Positions 27,694-35,480 of a stretch of 64,000 bases of DNA are shown in pieces. A program made the position numbers and the translations under genes. The stretch comes from a virus. The stretch's first letter is position 1, and each line of letters starts with the position of its first letter. The stretch spans positions 186,001 through 250,000 of the IMG/VR virus record IMGVR_UViG_3300027834_000005; one strand, given 5' to 3'. Under the pieces are notes generated by a model, which worked only from the letters and a program-made list of their open reading frames with translations, searched no databases and was not told the origin of the DNA.

Positions 27694-28041
27694 GTGCATT
27701 CATATGATAGTGGAAATATAGATAACGCTGAATCTGAAATGGGAAATATTGTCCATAGTGTAGTAATAGACATTCTAGAGACGTATGGTCCTAGAAACCT
27801 TACTGATGAAGAAATAGCTGAATTGGCTAAAAAAGTCAAGAATGATTACTCCGGTGACATCCAAGAATCCATGCATACGATCACACAGATGTGTGAGAAG
27901 ATGGAAACTGATTTTGAAGATGTAGAAACACAAAAAGAAGAATGGGAAGAGCAATGCACTTCTCAAGAAGAAGAAATAACAGCGCTACAGAATGAAAACG
28001 AAGAGTTATTATTGGTGGCTAGCGTACTGAGTAGGGAATAG
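27694..28041 (+). CDS. coiled-coil protein, 115 aa
   Basis: GTG start with AAGGGA upstream. Residues about 60-112 form a long coiled coil (TDFEDVETQKEEWEEQCTSQ). No shared tail. Stop overlaps the next possible start. Confidence 0.65.
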   Translation: MHSYDSGNIDNAESEMGNIVHSVVIDILETYGPRNLTDEEIAELAKKVKNDYSGDIQESMHTITQMCEKMETDFEDVETQKEEWEEQCTSQEEEITALQNENEELLLVASVLSRE

Positions 28042-28082
28042 TGTACAGTAGACACTCATTTCCATTAGCAGGGCACGTAGCG

Positions 28083-28376
28083 ATGAATATGGCTGAAACA
28101 AGATCAAAAACGGCATTTAAAATCTATAAGTTTATTTGTAAGGACGTAGACGGTGAATGGCATTTCTTTAAGGAAATTTTTTGCGTTGAGAAATGCACTA
28201 CCGCCATGAGAGATCATTCTTGGCGTGAACTTGTAGTCGTTAGTCGTGCGTATATGGTAGAGGAAGAAGTGTTCAGAAGAAAATTATTAGGTACTATTGA
28301 CGAGGTATATTATGACGGATATAACAGACCCAGCAGATGCAGAACAAGGCCCAAAAGGCCCATCGGACAGCAGTAG
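28083..28376 (+). CDS. small early protein with VEEEVFRRKLLGTI motif, 97 aa
   Basis: MNMAETRSKTAFKIYKFICK; an upstream GTG at 28041 is an alternative start. Motif VEEEVFRRKLLGTIDE lies about 30 residues before the end, followed by a basic Arg/Pro-rich extension that overlaps the next gene in another frame. The extension may be recent. Confidence 0.62.
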   Translation: MNMAETRSKTAFKIYKFICKDVDGEWHFFKEIFCVEKCTTAMRDHSWRELVVVSRAYMVEEEVFRRKLLGTIDEVYYDGYNRPSRCRTRPKRPIGQQ

Positions 28377-28494
28377 ACCTTTCCGTAATCGCAGAAAAGA
28401 AGAATTCTTCAAAAAGTTTGAAGAGATGGTTTTCTATGATATGTTGTGTGGTAACGAATGGTGGCTTGAGGGTGACGAAGATGGCGAAAGTTAG
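28312..28494 (+). CDS. small acidic/basic protein, 60 aa
   Basis: MTDITDPADAEQGPKGPSDS; contains RNRRKEEFFKKFEEMVFYDML, a weak relative of the shared motif. Overlaps both neighbours in different frames. Confidence 0.5.
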   Translation: MTDITDPADAEQGPKGPSDSSRPFRNRRKEEFFKKFEEMVFYDMLCGNEWWLEGDEDGES

Positions 28495-28765
28495 TTTTGA
28501 TGGATACGATGATGGCACTACGCCATTCGGGAGACCATTGATGAGCAGTAAACCCGTCATGCCCAAACCAGCCAAGGTCCCTAATATGTGGATTAAAGAC
28601 CATATGTTAATTGGTAAAGTAAACGGTAAGTGGGTTTTCAATGCTACGGTGTATAAGAAAATCGTAGGTATCATTGAGAGAGACTATCCTATGGAGGCTG
28701 TAGAACCTCTTGAAGTTATTATCGAAGAAGAATATTTCTTAAGAAAGCTACAGGGAACTTTATGA
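28481..28765 (+). CDS. small early protein with EEEYFLRKLQGTL tail, 94 aa
   Basis: MAKVSFDGYDDGTTPFGRPL start with GAGGGTGACGA upstream. Pro-rich N-part, KDHMLIGKVNGKWVFNA strand pair, then VIIEEEYFLRKLQGTL at the very C-terminus. ATGA overlap with next gene. Confidence 0.7.
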   Translation: MAKVSFDGYDDGTTPFGRPLMSSKPVMPKPAKVPNMWIKDHMLIGKVNGKWVFNATVYKKIVGIIERDYPMEAVEPLEVIIEEEYFLRKLQGTL

Positions 28766-29046
28766 CAACTACATTCGCGGATCTTAGAAATAAACAATCA
28801 AAAGAACGATTCCTTGCTGAGAGAAAAAGACTAGATGGAATGTATATTAGAAAATATGTCAAATGGACATATACTGATAACTGTGGCTTAGTTAAGGAGC
28901 AATACGTTTATATACGTTATGATTGTATAGCGTTCTCTGATCCTCCAGTCTTCGGCACTGCTAACAGTGTACTGACTGAAGAAGAATTCTTTATTAAGAA
29001 ATTGGCTGATGAAGTATATGAATACATAGAAGGCGGAGAAAAATAA
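28762..29046 (+). CDS. small early protein with TEEEFFIKKLADEV motif, 94 aa
   Basis: MTTTFADLRNKQSKERFLAE. Basic body, motif VLTEEEFFIKKLADEVYEYIE near the end, with Ala-Asp in place of x-Gly. Coupled to both neighbours. Confidence 0.68.
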   Translation: MTTTFADLRNKQSKERFLAERKRLDGMYIRKYVKWTYTDNCGLVKEQYVYIRYDCIAFSDPPVFGTANSVLTEEEFFIKKLADEVYEYIEGGEK

Positions 29047-29393
29047 TGCTATTGCAAAAAAAAGATGCACATGTTGGCGCAGTGTTGATATGCGTGAAGG
29101 CTAGGGTTTTAGAGGACACCGACGATGAGGTGTATTATAGTCTAGGCAAAGAATATAATATCCTAGATATTAATACTAATGCAGTCACGGAAGAGCAGAT
29201 GTTACTCGATGATGATACCGGAGAAGGATTCCATTGTTGGGGCGTGAAGGAATTAACTAACCCAAATTACTCTACCTTATTCGTATTGAAGCAAGATATG
29301 TGTGAAAAAACTTTATTTCATTATAGCATTGCTAAAGACGTAAGCATCATGGAAAAATATGTGGACGACTTAAAGTCCAAGAGTAAAAAGTAA
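29046..29393 (+). CDS. hypothetical protein, 115 aa
   Basis: MLLQKKDAHVGAVLICVKAR; contains SLGKEYNILDI, a small-barrel-like strand pair as in the tail-bearing proteins, and a basic C-end, but no clear shared tail (CEKTLFHYSIAK is a distant match). TAATG coupling on both sides. Confidence 0.65.
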   Translation: MLLQKKDAHVGAVLICVKARVLEDTDDEVYYSLGKEYNILDINTNAVTEEQMLLDDDTGEGFHCWGVKELTNPNYSTLFVLKQDMCEKTLFHYSIAKDVSIMEKYVDDLKSKSKK

Positions 29394-29545
29394 TGCAAGT
29401 AATAAACAAGACTACGGTCATCATCAAAATAAAAGAATTGACTGAGTTGTTAAAGGTGTGTAAGATACCACAACACAGAGATAGGATTGAAGTTGACCTA
29501 AGATCGTATAGAGCAATAAGAAAGTTGTTCGAGGAATCAGAATGA
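29393..29545 (+). CDS. small basic protein, 50 aa
   Basis: MQVINKTTVIIKIKELTELL, starting inside the previous stop (TAATG) and ending inside the next start (ATGA). Basic, helical, no family. Confidence 0.6.
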   Translation: MQVINKTTVIIKIKELTELLKVCKIPQHRDRIEVDLRSYRAIRKLFEESE

Positions 29546-29928
29546 CATACACTATTGAAGTTGAATACCAAACTGGTGATAGCTTTAGTTCTGAGGTATG
29601 TACTGAGACGATTGGTCATGTATGGGAAGACAAAACACTCGCACGTAAAGCGTTACAATGCCTAAAAGAGCATTACGAATTGTTTATTGAGCACGAAGAG
29701 CATAACAGGCCTAGACGGCATATGCGTTCATACTTAGACGTCCGTATAGATGCTAAGTCCAGAGAATGGCATAATGGCGATAAAGACATGTATAGATGCT
29801 GCGACGTGGAGATGGACGATGGTAGTAAAAGAACATTACCGACCTGTATGTGGTGCGGATACTTTGAAAAACTTCATCATGCCAAAATCGTATGTGAGCA
29901 AGATGACGAAGACTATGTGAGTTTCTGA
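29542..29928 (+). CDS. zinc-site-containing protein, 128 aa
   Basis: MTYTIEVEYQTGDSFSSEVC. Has RCCDVEMDDG, CMWCGYFEKLHH and a last Cys, consistent with a zinc knuckle in the C-terminal half. N-half alpha/beta with His-rich helix. No named family. Confidence 0.65.
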   Translation: MTYTIEVEYQTGDSFSSEVCTETIGHVWEDKTLARKALQCLKEHYELFIEHEEHNRPRRHMRSYLDVRIDAKSREWHNGDKDMYRCCDVEMDDGSKRTLPTCMWCGYFEKLHHAKIVCEQDDEDYVSF

Positions 29929-29960
29929 TGGGGAATGAATATAATAACCAAACTTTCTTC

Positions 29961-29989
29961 TTGACCTTAAAACGAAAAACTAGTACTAT
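29961..29989 (+). promoter_or_regulatory. early promoter
   Basis: TTGACC, 17-bp spacer, TACTAT, 27 bp before the next gene. Confidence 0.55.
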
Positions 29990-30016
29990 ATACGTAATGT
30001 AAATGAGACCACGAAC

Positions 30017-30244
30017 ATGAAAGAATGGACACGGCTAATTGGTGCTAATGGGTATAACTCTAGTAATGAGCCTACTGAAGCAGGCACCTATGAAGTTCGT
30101 TTAGAGTGGTATGCCGACGAAAGTAATTTTCAAAATGTCCTTTGTGTTCTTTCGTACGATGAAGAAGGCGCTGAATGGCGACTTGCGGACGGAATGGGCG
30201 AAATTAGTTATAGTTGGAATATAGCCGCATGGCGAAAGGTGTAG
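30017..30244 (+). CDS. hypothetical protein, 75 aa
   Basis: MKEWTRLIGANGYNSSNEPT; reads like the small DUF551-type fold (E-P-T-E-A-G-T-Y-E-V-R, later WNIAAWRKV), found in many phages; assignment tentative. Promoter-proximal gene. Confidence 0.55.
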   Translation: MKEWTRLIGANGYNSSNEPTEAGTYEVRLEWYADESNFQNVLCVLSYDEEGAEWRLADGMGEISYSWNIAAWRKV

Positions 30245-30246
30245 AT

Positions 30247-30588
30247 ATGTCTGATAAAAAAGAGGGTTACGAATTATCTTTTAAGGAACAGATGGAAGGT
30301 CTGATCGAAGGTAATATGCAGAACTTCCCAGACGCTATGGCGTGGGTAAGAAAGCAATTAGATAGAACTGATGTTACAAAAATCTACACTGAGCTTGAAT
30401 TATTCCAGCAAGCTTTGGACGGTACTAGTGAATGGGCCGGTCATCCAGACCCTAATGAATTTGGTAAGGTTGAACTTATCAAATGGTACAGAAATAAGCA
30501 CGGAGTAGGTTTGAAACAGGCAAAGGATAAATGTGATCAATACATGATTATCCATTACCCAGTATACACCTTCTCTTACAGATCGTAA
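30247..30588 (+). CDS. ribosomal L7/L12-CTD-like protein with ELELFQQALDG motif, 113 aa
   Basis: MSDKKEGYELSFKEQMEGLI start (AAAGGTG). Centre: YTELELFQQALDGT, a copy of the motif shared by many proteins here. C-terminal residues about 78-104 KVELIKWYRNKHGVGLKQAK match the L7/L12 C-terminal signature (K-x-x-x-I-K-x-x-R-x-x-x-x-x-G-L-K-x-A-K), a domain that contacts translation factors on the ribosome. A phage protein with this domain could engage elongation or rescue factors; this is inference. Confidence 0.65.
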   Translation: MSDKKEGYELSFKEQMEGLIEGNMQNFPDAMAWVRKQLDRTDVTKIYTELELFQQALDGTSEWAGHPDPNEFGKVELIKWYRNKHGVGLKQAKDKCDQYMIIHYPVYTFSYRS

Positions 30589-30593
30589 TTGAT

Positions 30594-30962
30594 ATGAAAA
30601 ATTTTATTTTAGTTGCTATTAAATCAAGTTGGTGGGATGGTACAAACTTCACACTCGAAGTTATCGATACCGCAACAGCAATGCCAAGCGAAAATGGTGG
30701 CGAGCACTGGACACGTATTGATAGGGAAGGGGGGTTCATAATCCCTTATAAAACTTCAGATGCTCAATATCCTTTTTGGATAGAAGATTCTGATGAAGGT
30801 AGATCATTAGCCACTGTGTTAATTTTAGAATCGTGGGAAAAAAGAGTGGCAGAAAAAGAAGATGGTCTAGTGAAAGAAAGAGAATCTTTGGATGAGCAGA
30901 TAGAACGTATTGAAGTATTAAGGAATTCTGTTTGTGATGTGATACCTTTACCTGACGAATAA
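30594..30962 (+). CDS. hypothetical protein, 122 aa
   Basis: MKNFILVAIKSSWWDGTNFT. Beta N-half, coiled-coil C-third (EKRVAEKEDGLVKERESLDE). No family. Followed by a 120-bp spacer with no gene. Confidence 0.6.
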   Translation: MKNFILVAIKSSWWDGTNFTLEVIDTATAMPSENGGEHWTRIDREGGFIIPYKTSDAQYPFWIEDSDEGRSLATVLILESWEKRVAEKEDGLVKERESLDEQIERIEVLRNSVCDVIPLPDE

Positions 30963-31083
30963 AACTTTTTACGGGCATACCATATGGGATGGCAAGCTGA
31001 GGGGAAACCTAACACGCGTCTGGCTCGATACCAGATATGTCCACTTATTTTTTGACTTAACCTTAACCATACGGAGAAAAAGT

Positions 31084-31224
31084 ATGAAAAAAAGTCGTGA
31101 AGAACGTCGCATTGAAGCGGCAGGTCGTGCCAAGTCTTATACTTGGGCAAACTCTAAGGCTAAACGCCTTGGCACATCAACTGAGAAGGAGTGGAGTGAG
31201 AGAAACTCACAAATCTCTGCGTAA
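31084..31224 (+). CDS. small basic protein, 46 aa
   Basis: MKKSREERRIEAAGRAKSYT with GGAGAAAAAGT ribosome site. Very Arg/Lys-rich and helical; nucleic-acid binding is likely. No family. Confidence 0.6.
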   Translation: MKKSREERRIEAAGRAKSYTWANSKAKRLGTSTEKEWSERNSQISA

Positions 31225-31284
31225 CAGTTACAAATGGGGTATCTTAGGGTGCCCCTGAAATTTTCTATAATGTTGGTGACGGCA

Positions 31285-31500
31285 ATGAGCACAGAAACAA
31301 TTTTTAAAACCTACAGAGGTGTAAAATATACGTTAGATAAGTCTGACAGAGGATTTATGCTTTCTACATGGTATTCATTGACCTCAGAGTACATTTTCGA
31401 ACGTACTATCACAGATATTTCTAAGTCTGATGAAAACATTGAACAGCTAATACGTGATGGTTTTGTATTGCCTGTTGGTGAAGAAAGCGAACCCGAATAA
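31285..31500 (+). CDS. hypothetical protein, 71 aa
   Basis: Start MSTETIFKTYRGVKYTLDKS; ATG at 31270 is an alternative. Small beta body with acidic end EESEPE. TAATG coupling to the next gene. Confidence 0.55.
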   Translation: MSTETIFKTYRGVKYTLDKSDRGFMLSTWYSLTSEYIFERTITDISKSDENIEQLIRDGFVLPVGEESEPE

Positions 31501-31844
31501 TGGCCAGATATCCAAGAAAAGAAGACATTGTGATAGGTGGAAAATCCGTCAATATAAATCCTAAAGATATTTATTTTGGTAAAGGTGCATCTCAACAATA
31601 TGGTGCTGAATATCTCATTGAAGAGATGAGTAGTGATAAGCCCTTCTCCGGTAACGTAAAAGTTCGCAGAGTTGATGATATTGCCAAGGGATATTGGTTA
31701 AGTAAGACATTTTATTGCCTAACACATCTAATCCTCGAAGAGGAAGAAAGATTCATGATAGAACTCATGGGCGGCGACACTAACAACATTAAGATAGACA
31801 ACATCCCTCTAACCGAAGAAGAGATGAGAAATGAAAACAAATAG
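31500..31844 (+). CDS. small early protein with EEEERFMIELMGGD motif, 114 aa
   Basis: MARYPRKEDIVIGGKSVNIN. Barrel-like body, motif LILEEEERFMIELMGGD, then a short acidic extension that overlaps the start of the pyrophosphokinase-like gene by 14 bp. First gene of the NAD-related block by coupling. Confidence 0.68.
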   Translation: MARYPRKEDIVIGGKSVNINPKDIYFGKGASQQYGAEYLIEEMSSDKPFSGNVKVRRVDDIAKGYWLSKTFYCLTHLILEEEERFMIELMGGDTNNIKIDNIPLTEEEMRNENK

Positions 31845-32703
31845 CATACGAGTACGTTTAGATCAAGATCACGTCCATGTCACCAGTAAGGTGTTTAGTG
31901 GCGGCGAGATTCATGTCGATATCGATAGTCTTCCGGCTAAATGTCATGATTATACGATCAAAGCGCGTTTACAAAGCAGCGAAGACATTATGCACTTCCT
32001 TACTCTCTGTGATGCTATGTGGCGTCGTTATCCAGAGGCCCATGGAAAGGTAACCATTCCGTATTTGCCATATGCAAGACAAGATCGCATGTGTTCTAAA
32101 GGACAGCATTTCGGTTTACATGTCATGTCCCAATTATTATCTACTATACCACAAAAAACAATCACTACCTATGACCTTCATAGTAAAGTGGCGTCATCTT
32201 TGTTAGCGGAAGACGGTTTTGGTGTAATAGACATCCAGCAATATGATATCTTAATGAAGCATAGCTTAGGCGAAGACCTTGCAGACGGACGATTACGTCT
32301 AGTGTCACCGGATAAGGGCGCTAAGGATAAAACTGCACAGGTAAGTTCATTTTGTAACAGTAAAATGTCTACCATCGTGGGCGGTAAGACCAGAGATCCT
32401 AAGACTGGTAAGATTACCGAGTTCACAGTTGATGAAGATGACCTATGCGGTCAAGATTTACTCATTGTTGACGATATTTGTGATGGTGGCGGCACATTCA
32501 TTGGTCTTGCTGATGAATTGAAGAAACGTGGAGCTGGAGAAATCAGCTTATTCGTAACACACGGAATCTTCTCTAGAGGGTTCGACGGATTCTCTGGGCT
32601 TATTGATCATATCTATACGACTGACTCGTTCCGACGTAGTTCAGATTTACCATTTAATGGCGTAGTGGCGGAGAATGTAACTCTGACCACTATTAAGGTG
32701 TAG
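31831..32703 (+). CDS. ribose-phosphate pyrophosphokinase-like enzyme (Prs/Adps type)
   Basis: 290 aa, near the usual length of phage Prs proteins. ATP-site segment PYLPYARQDRMCSKGQ (Prs: R-Q-D-R) and PRPP-type loop LIVDDICDGGGTFIGLADEL (Prs family: DD-x-x-D-x-GGT). Prs transfers pyrophosphate from ATP to ribose-5-phosphate. Its partner two genes on is a NAMPT homologue. In the NARP1 anti-defence pathway a Prs-like enzyme (Adps) instead charges ADP-ribose, and a NAMPT-like enzyme (Namat) joins it to nicotinamide to rebuild NAD+ after host NADases act. Whether this protein uses ribose-5-phosphate or ADP-ribose cannot be told by eye. Confidence 0.88.
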   Translation: MKTNSIRVRLDQDHVHVTSKVFSGGEIHVDIDSLPAKCHDYTIKARLQSSEDIMHFLTLCDAMWRRYPEAHGKVTIPYLPYARQDRMCSKGQHFGLHVMSQLLSTIPQKTITTYDLHSKVASSLLAEDGFGVIDIQQYDILMKHSLGEDLADGRLRLVSPDKGAKDKTAQVSSFCNSKMSTIVGGKTRDPKTGKITEFTVDEDDLCGQDLLIVDDICDGGGTFIGLADELKKRGAGEISLFVTHGIFSRGFDGFSGLIDHIYTTDSFRRSSDLPFNGVVAENVTLTTIKV

Positions 32704-32705
32704 TT

Positions 32706-32816
32706 ATGGCTATGTTACGACGGGTTAAAGTGTTTATGGCGTCATATTGTGGTTGGGGTTGTGCCAGTTACAATCCTTTATGTGATGCTTGTGATGCTAC
32801 TAGAAACGATAATTAA
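32706..32816 (+). CDS. tiny Cys-rich protein, 36 aa
   Basis: MAMLRRVKVFMASYCGWGCA, with C-x-x-x-C and C-x-x-C later. Lies between the Prs-like and NAMPT-like genes, 12 bp before the latter, and could bind metal. Too small to classify. Confidence 0.45.
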   Translation: MAMLRRVKVFMASYCGWGCASYNPLCDACDATRNDN

Positions 32817-32827
32817 AGGAGACTACC

Positions 32828-34495
32828 ATGACGGTACGATTACTAACAAAACCAGCATTTGAAGAAAAAGAGATTATCCAAGCACCCGCTTTATTGGATT
32901 TTTATAAAGCATTCCATCATCTTGCCTATCAAGACGGTGTGGAAGAGGTTGTTATCAACTTCACGGGTCGCAGCGGTAACCACAGTAACATCAAAGGCGG
33001 ATCTACGTACATGTGGGCCGGTCTTCAATCATTTATCAATGAAATCATTGTAGGTGAATGGAATAAGTTCTTTGCGGCAACTAAAGAACAGGCAGTAGCT
33101 GATTATAAGCGTGTTAATGAAGCCGGTTTAGGCGTAGTATGCGATACTAGCCATCTTGAAGCACTACATGACCTTGGATATATGCCTTTAGAGTTTAGAG
33201 GTCTATTGGAAGGGGTAGAAGTGCCATACGGCGTGGCAGCAATGACTTGCCGCAACACAATTGCCGAGTTTTACTTCCTACCGAACATGATTGAGACTAT
33301 CATGTCTGATGAAATCTGGCCAGTTCAGACTTCATTGACTACTGCGACTGAGTACATGCGTACTTTGAGTGAATTTGCCGCAATCGATGGTACTCCAGAA
33401 GGGTTACTTGGGTTCCTTATCCATGATTTCTCTATGCGCGGCATGATGGGTGGCAGAATGACAGGTGGTGCTGCATTATCTGGCATGGGACACTTGATGT
33501 CTGGCTTTGTAGGAAGCGACACAGTGCCTGCTGCATTGGCTCTGGAGAAGAACTACGGCGCTTACCTAGGCTTAGATCGTCCTTACGAAACAATCGCCTC
33601 AGTGAACGCTACGGAGCACAGTGTGCAGTGTTCTTTCAATAACAATGACTTGGCTTACTACCGTCACTGTATGAAAGTATCGCCTACTGGCATCCTTAGC
33701 TTAGTATCTGACGGTTATGACTTCTGGAAGCTTATTGCTGAAGTATTACCGGCACTTAAAAACGAGATTATGTCTCGTGACGGTAAAATCGTTATCCGTC
33801 CAGATAGCGGTGACCCAGCAGACGTGATTTGTGGTCTTCGTGAGAATATTGACTACCGTCGTACCAAAGATGGTAAGGCATACGCGATGAAATACTGGAA
33901 AGGTAGCGCCTTTATGGGTGCTGAGCAGACCGAATACGGTAAAGTAGTTAAAGAAGCAGCTCCTACTATCCCTGATATGGAAGTGAAAGGTTTAATTCAA
34001 GTATTATGGGAAATGTTTGGTGGTACTGAGTCTGGTGTTGTTGGCGGTAAGGTCTATAAGTTCTTAGACTCTCATATCGGCGCGATTTACGGCGATTCTA
34101 TCACTCTTGAGCGTCAACGTGACATTTATACACGTTTACACGCAAAAGGCTTCGCGGTAGGTAACATTGTATTGGGTGTTGGTTCTTTTACTTACCAATA
34201 TGTTACTCGTGATACTCATGGGTCTGCTGTTAAAGCGACTAATATGATTTTGAAAGGCGTAGATACTCCTATCAGCAAAGAAGTTAAGGGTGATGCGGTT
34301 AAAAAGTCTGCGAAAGGTCGTTTAGTTGTTAAGCGTATCGATAATAAGTACGTTCAATTCGATGAAGCTACTCCTGCGGGTGTTGAGGCTGACGATAATC
34401 AGCACCAACGAGTATGGATGGACGGTGAATGGATCAGAATCCAAACACTTAAGGACGTTCGTACTAATGTTAAGGAAACTTTAGAACCAGCTTGA
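32828..34495 (+). CDS. nicotinamide phosphoribosyltransferase-like enzyme (NAMPT/Namat type)
   Basis: 555 aa; cellular NAMPT is about 490. Landmarks: SVNATEHSVQCSF with the His that is phosphorylated in NAMPT, IVIRPDSGDP with the substrate-binding Arg and Asp, and LGVGSFTYQYVTRDTHG near the end, aligning with the GSGG...TRD segment. Reaction: nicotinamide plus PRPP gives NMN, or with ADPR-PP gives NAD+ in NARP1. GGAG ribosome site. Tight linkage to the Prs-like gene supplies the activated sugar. Codon use is more host-like than that of neighbouring small genes, suggesting high expression or transfer. Confidence 0.92.
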   Translation: MTVRLLTKPAFEEKEIIQAPALLDFYKAFHHLAYQDGVEEVVINFTGRSGNHSNIKGGSTYMWAGLQSFINEIIVGEWNKFFAATKEQAVADYKRVNEAGLGVVCDTSHLEALHDLGYMPLEFRGLLEGVEVPYGVAAMTCRNTIAEFYFLPNMIETIMSDEIWPVQTSLTTATEYMRTLSEFAAIDGTPEGLLGFLIHDFSMRGMMGGRMTGGAALSGMGHLMSGFVGSDTVPAALALEKNYGAYLGLDRPYETIASVNATEHSVQCSFNNNDLAYYRHCMKVSPTGILSLVSDGYDFWKLIAEVLPALKNEIMSRDGKIVIRPDSGDPADVICGLRENIDYRRTKDGKAYAMKYWKGSAFMGAEQTEYGKVVKEAAPTIPDMEVKGLIQVLWEMFGGTESGVVGGKVYKFLDSHIGAIYGDSITLERQRDIYTRLHAKGFAVGNIVLGVGSFTYQYVTRDTHGSAVKATNMILKGVDTPISKEVKGDAVKKSAKGRLVVKRIDNKYVQFDEATPAGVEADDNQHQRVWMDGEWIRIQTLKDVRTNVKETLEPA

Positions 34496-34550
34496 TGTTA
34501 AGTTGAAGATTAGGTATAGTTATCCCACTTAAACAAGCGGGGTAACTATT

Positions 34551-34955
34551 ATGAGAGACAAACCTAATCATTACACAGAAGCTTGGTTTAGAGATTACAA
34601 TATTTCGAATGGCACAGAAAGTAAGTTCTATACGTGCCATTTAGAATACTGTAAATTGAACAAAATACCGCCCTCTCGTTGGGTTAAACAGAACAACCAC
34701 ATTAATAGTGAGTGTATTGACATGTCAGAAGATAAACAAGAAACAACTGGTGAACTCGTAACACGTATGATGGACTTAGCCCAGTCCGACATTAACATTA
34801 GTATTGCCGGTAGTGTGGGCCGCTCGCGTGTTAGCACTAGTGAAGAGGTATTCGCCGCGCATGCAGCTGTCAAGTCGGGTATTGAACGCTCTACAACTGA
34901 ATTCGTTAATGAATGTGAACGTATTAGCTCTACTCTGGTTCCATTTGTAAACTAG
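34551..34955 (+). CDS. hypothetical protein, 134 aa
   Basis: MRDKPNHYTEAWFRDYNISN. N-half with YTCHLEYCKLNKIPPSRW, C-half helical. No family recognised. Last gene before the tRNA-like RNA. Confidence 0.6.
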   Translation: MRDKPNHYTEAWFRDYNISNGTESKFYTCHLEYCKLNKIPPSRWVKQNNHINSECIDMSEDKQETTGELVTRMMDLAQSDINISIAGSVGRSRVSTSEEVFAAHAAVKSGIERSTTEFVNECERISSTLVPFVN

Positions 34956-34977
34956 AGATAGATAAAAGTTTTTTATT

Positions 34978-35097
34978 GGGGCAAAGTCATGGTTTGACGT
35001 TATTGACTGGATCGGGTGAAGTGGAAGCATTGCGCACACTGCCCCACCTGTACCGTACCAGAGAGCTTAAGGGTTCGATTCCCGTGCCGCCCCGCCA
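34978..35097 (+). ncRNA. 120-nt tRNA-like RNA with CCA end
   Basis: GGGGC/GCCCC acceptor (inner two positions unpaired), T-arm AAGGG-TTCGATT-CCCGT, GCCA end, but 120 nt long with no standard D- or anticodon arm. The centre has GGGTGAAGTGG...CCACCTG and GTACCGTAC pairs. Followed 10 bp later by an intrinsic terminator. Confidence 0.55.
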
Positions 35098-35106
35098 AAT
35101 TCACGA

Positions 35107-35130
35107 AACCAGTTGACGCTGGTTTTTTTA
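35107..35130 (+). terminator. intrinsic terminator
   Basis: AACCAG/CTGGTT hairpin with TTGACG loop and seven Ts, just after the tRNA-like RNA. Confidence 0.85.
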
Positions 35131-35145
35131 TGTCTGTTATTTACG

Positions 35146-35174
35146 TTGACTTAACGTCGAAATGGGAGTATACT
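35146..35174 (+). promoter_or_regulatory. early sigma70 promoter
   Basis: TTGACT, 17-bp spacer, TATACT; starts the long run of small genes from 35195. Confidence 0.7.
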
Positions 35175-35194
35175 CATGGGAAAGGAGAATATGA

Positions 35195-35479
35195 ATGTTT
35201 GAAATAATGGATCATAGCTGGTCGAAAAGAAGAATCCCTGATCAGGCAGAAACTGTCGAATCTGTTGAGGTTACCGACTTCATAAAAGAAAATGGTCATA
35301 TATGTGAGATGTCTGCGACTGTTGATGGCGTGGAGTTAGTGCTTAGAGCGAGAGTGTACGCCATAGAGACGTATGAATTCACTGAGGACGGCGGGTACGC
35401 CACGGTACATCATGGGTGGGGCGTTCAAGGAACAGACTCTAACGGAAATTCAGTAGTATTGAGATGTAAAGAGGATTAA
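35195..35479 (+). CDS. hypothetical protein, 94 aa
   Basis: MFEIMDHSWSKRRIPDQAET with AAAGGAG. A 3-codon frame (ATG AAT GTT TGA) overlaps the start in another frame. Beta-rich body, no shared tail, no family. Confidence 0.65.
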   Translation: MFEIMDHSWSKRRIPDQAETVESVEVTDFIKENGHICEMSATVDGVELVLRARVYAIETYEFTEDGGYATVHHGWGVQGTDSNGNSVVLRCKED

Positions 35480-35480
35480 T

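Noticed and set aside
30736-31150. Minus-strand frames of 80 and 128 codons
   Set aside because: Antisense to 30594 and 31084 genes; no late or early promoter facing left.
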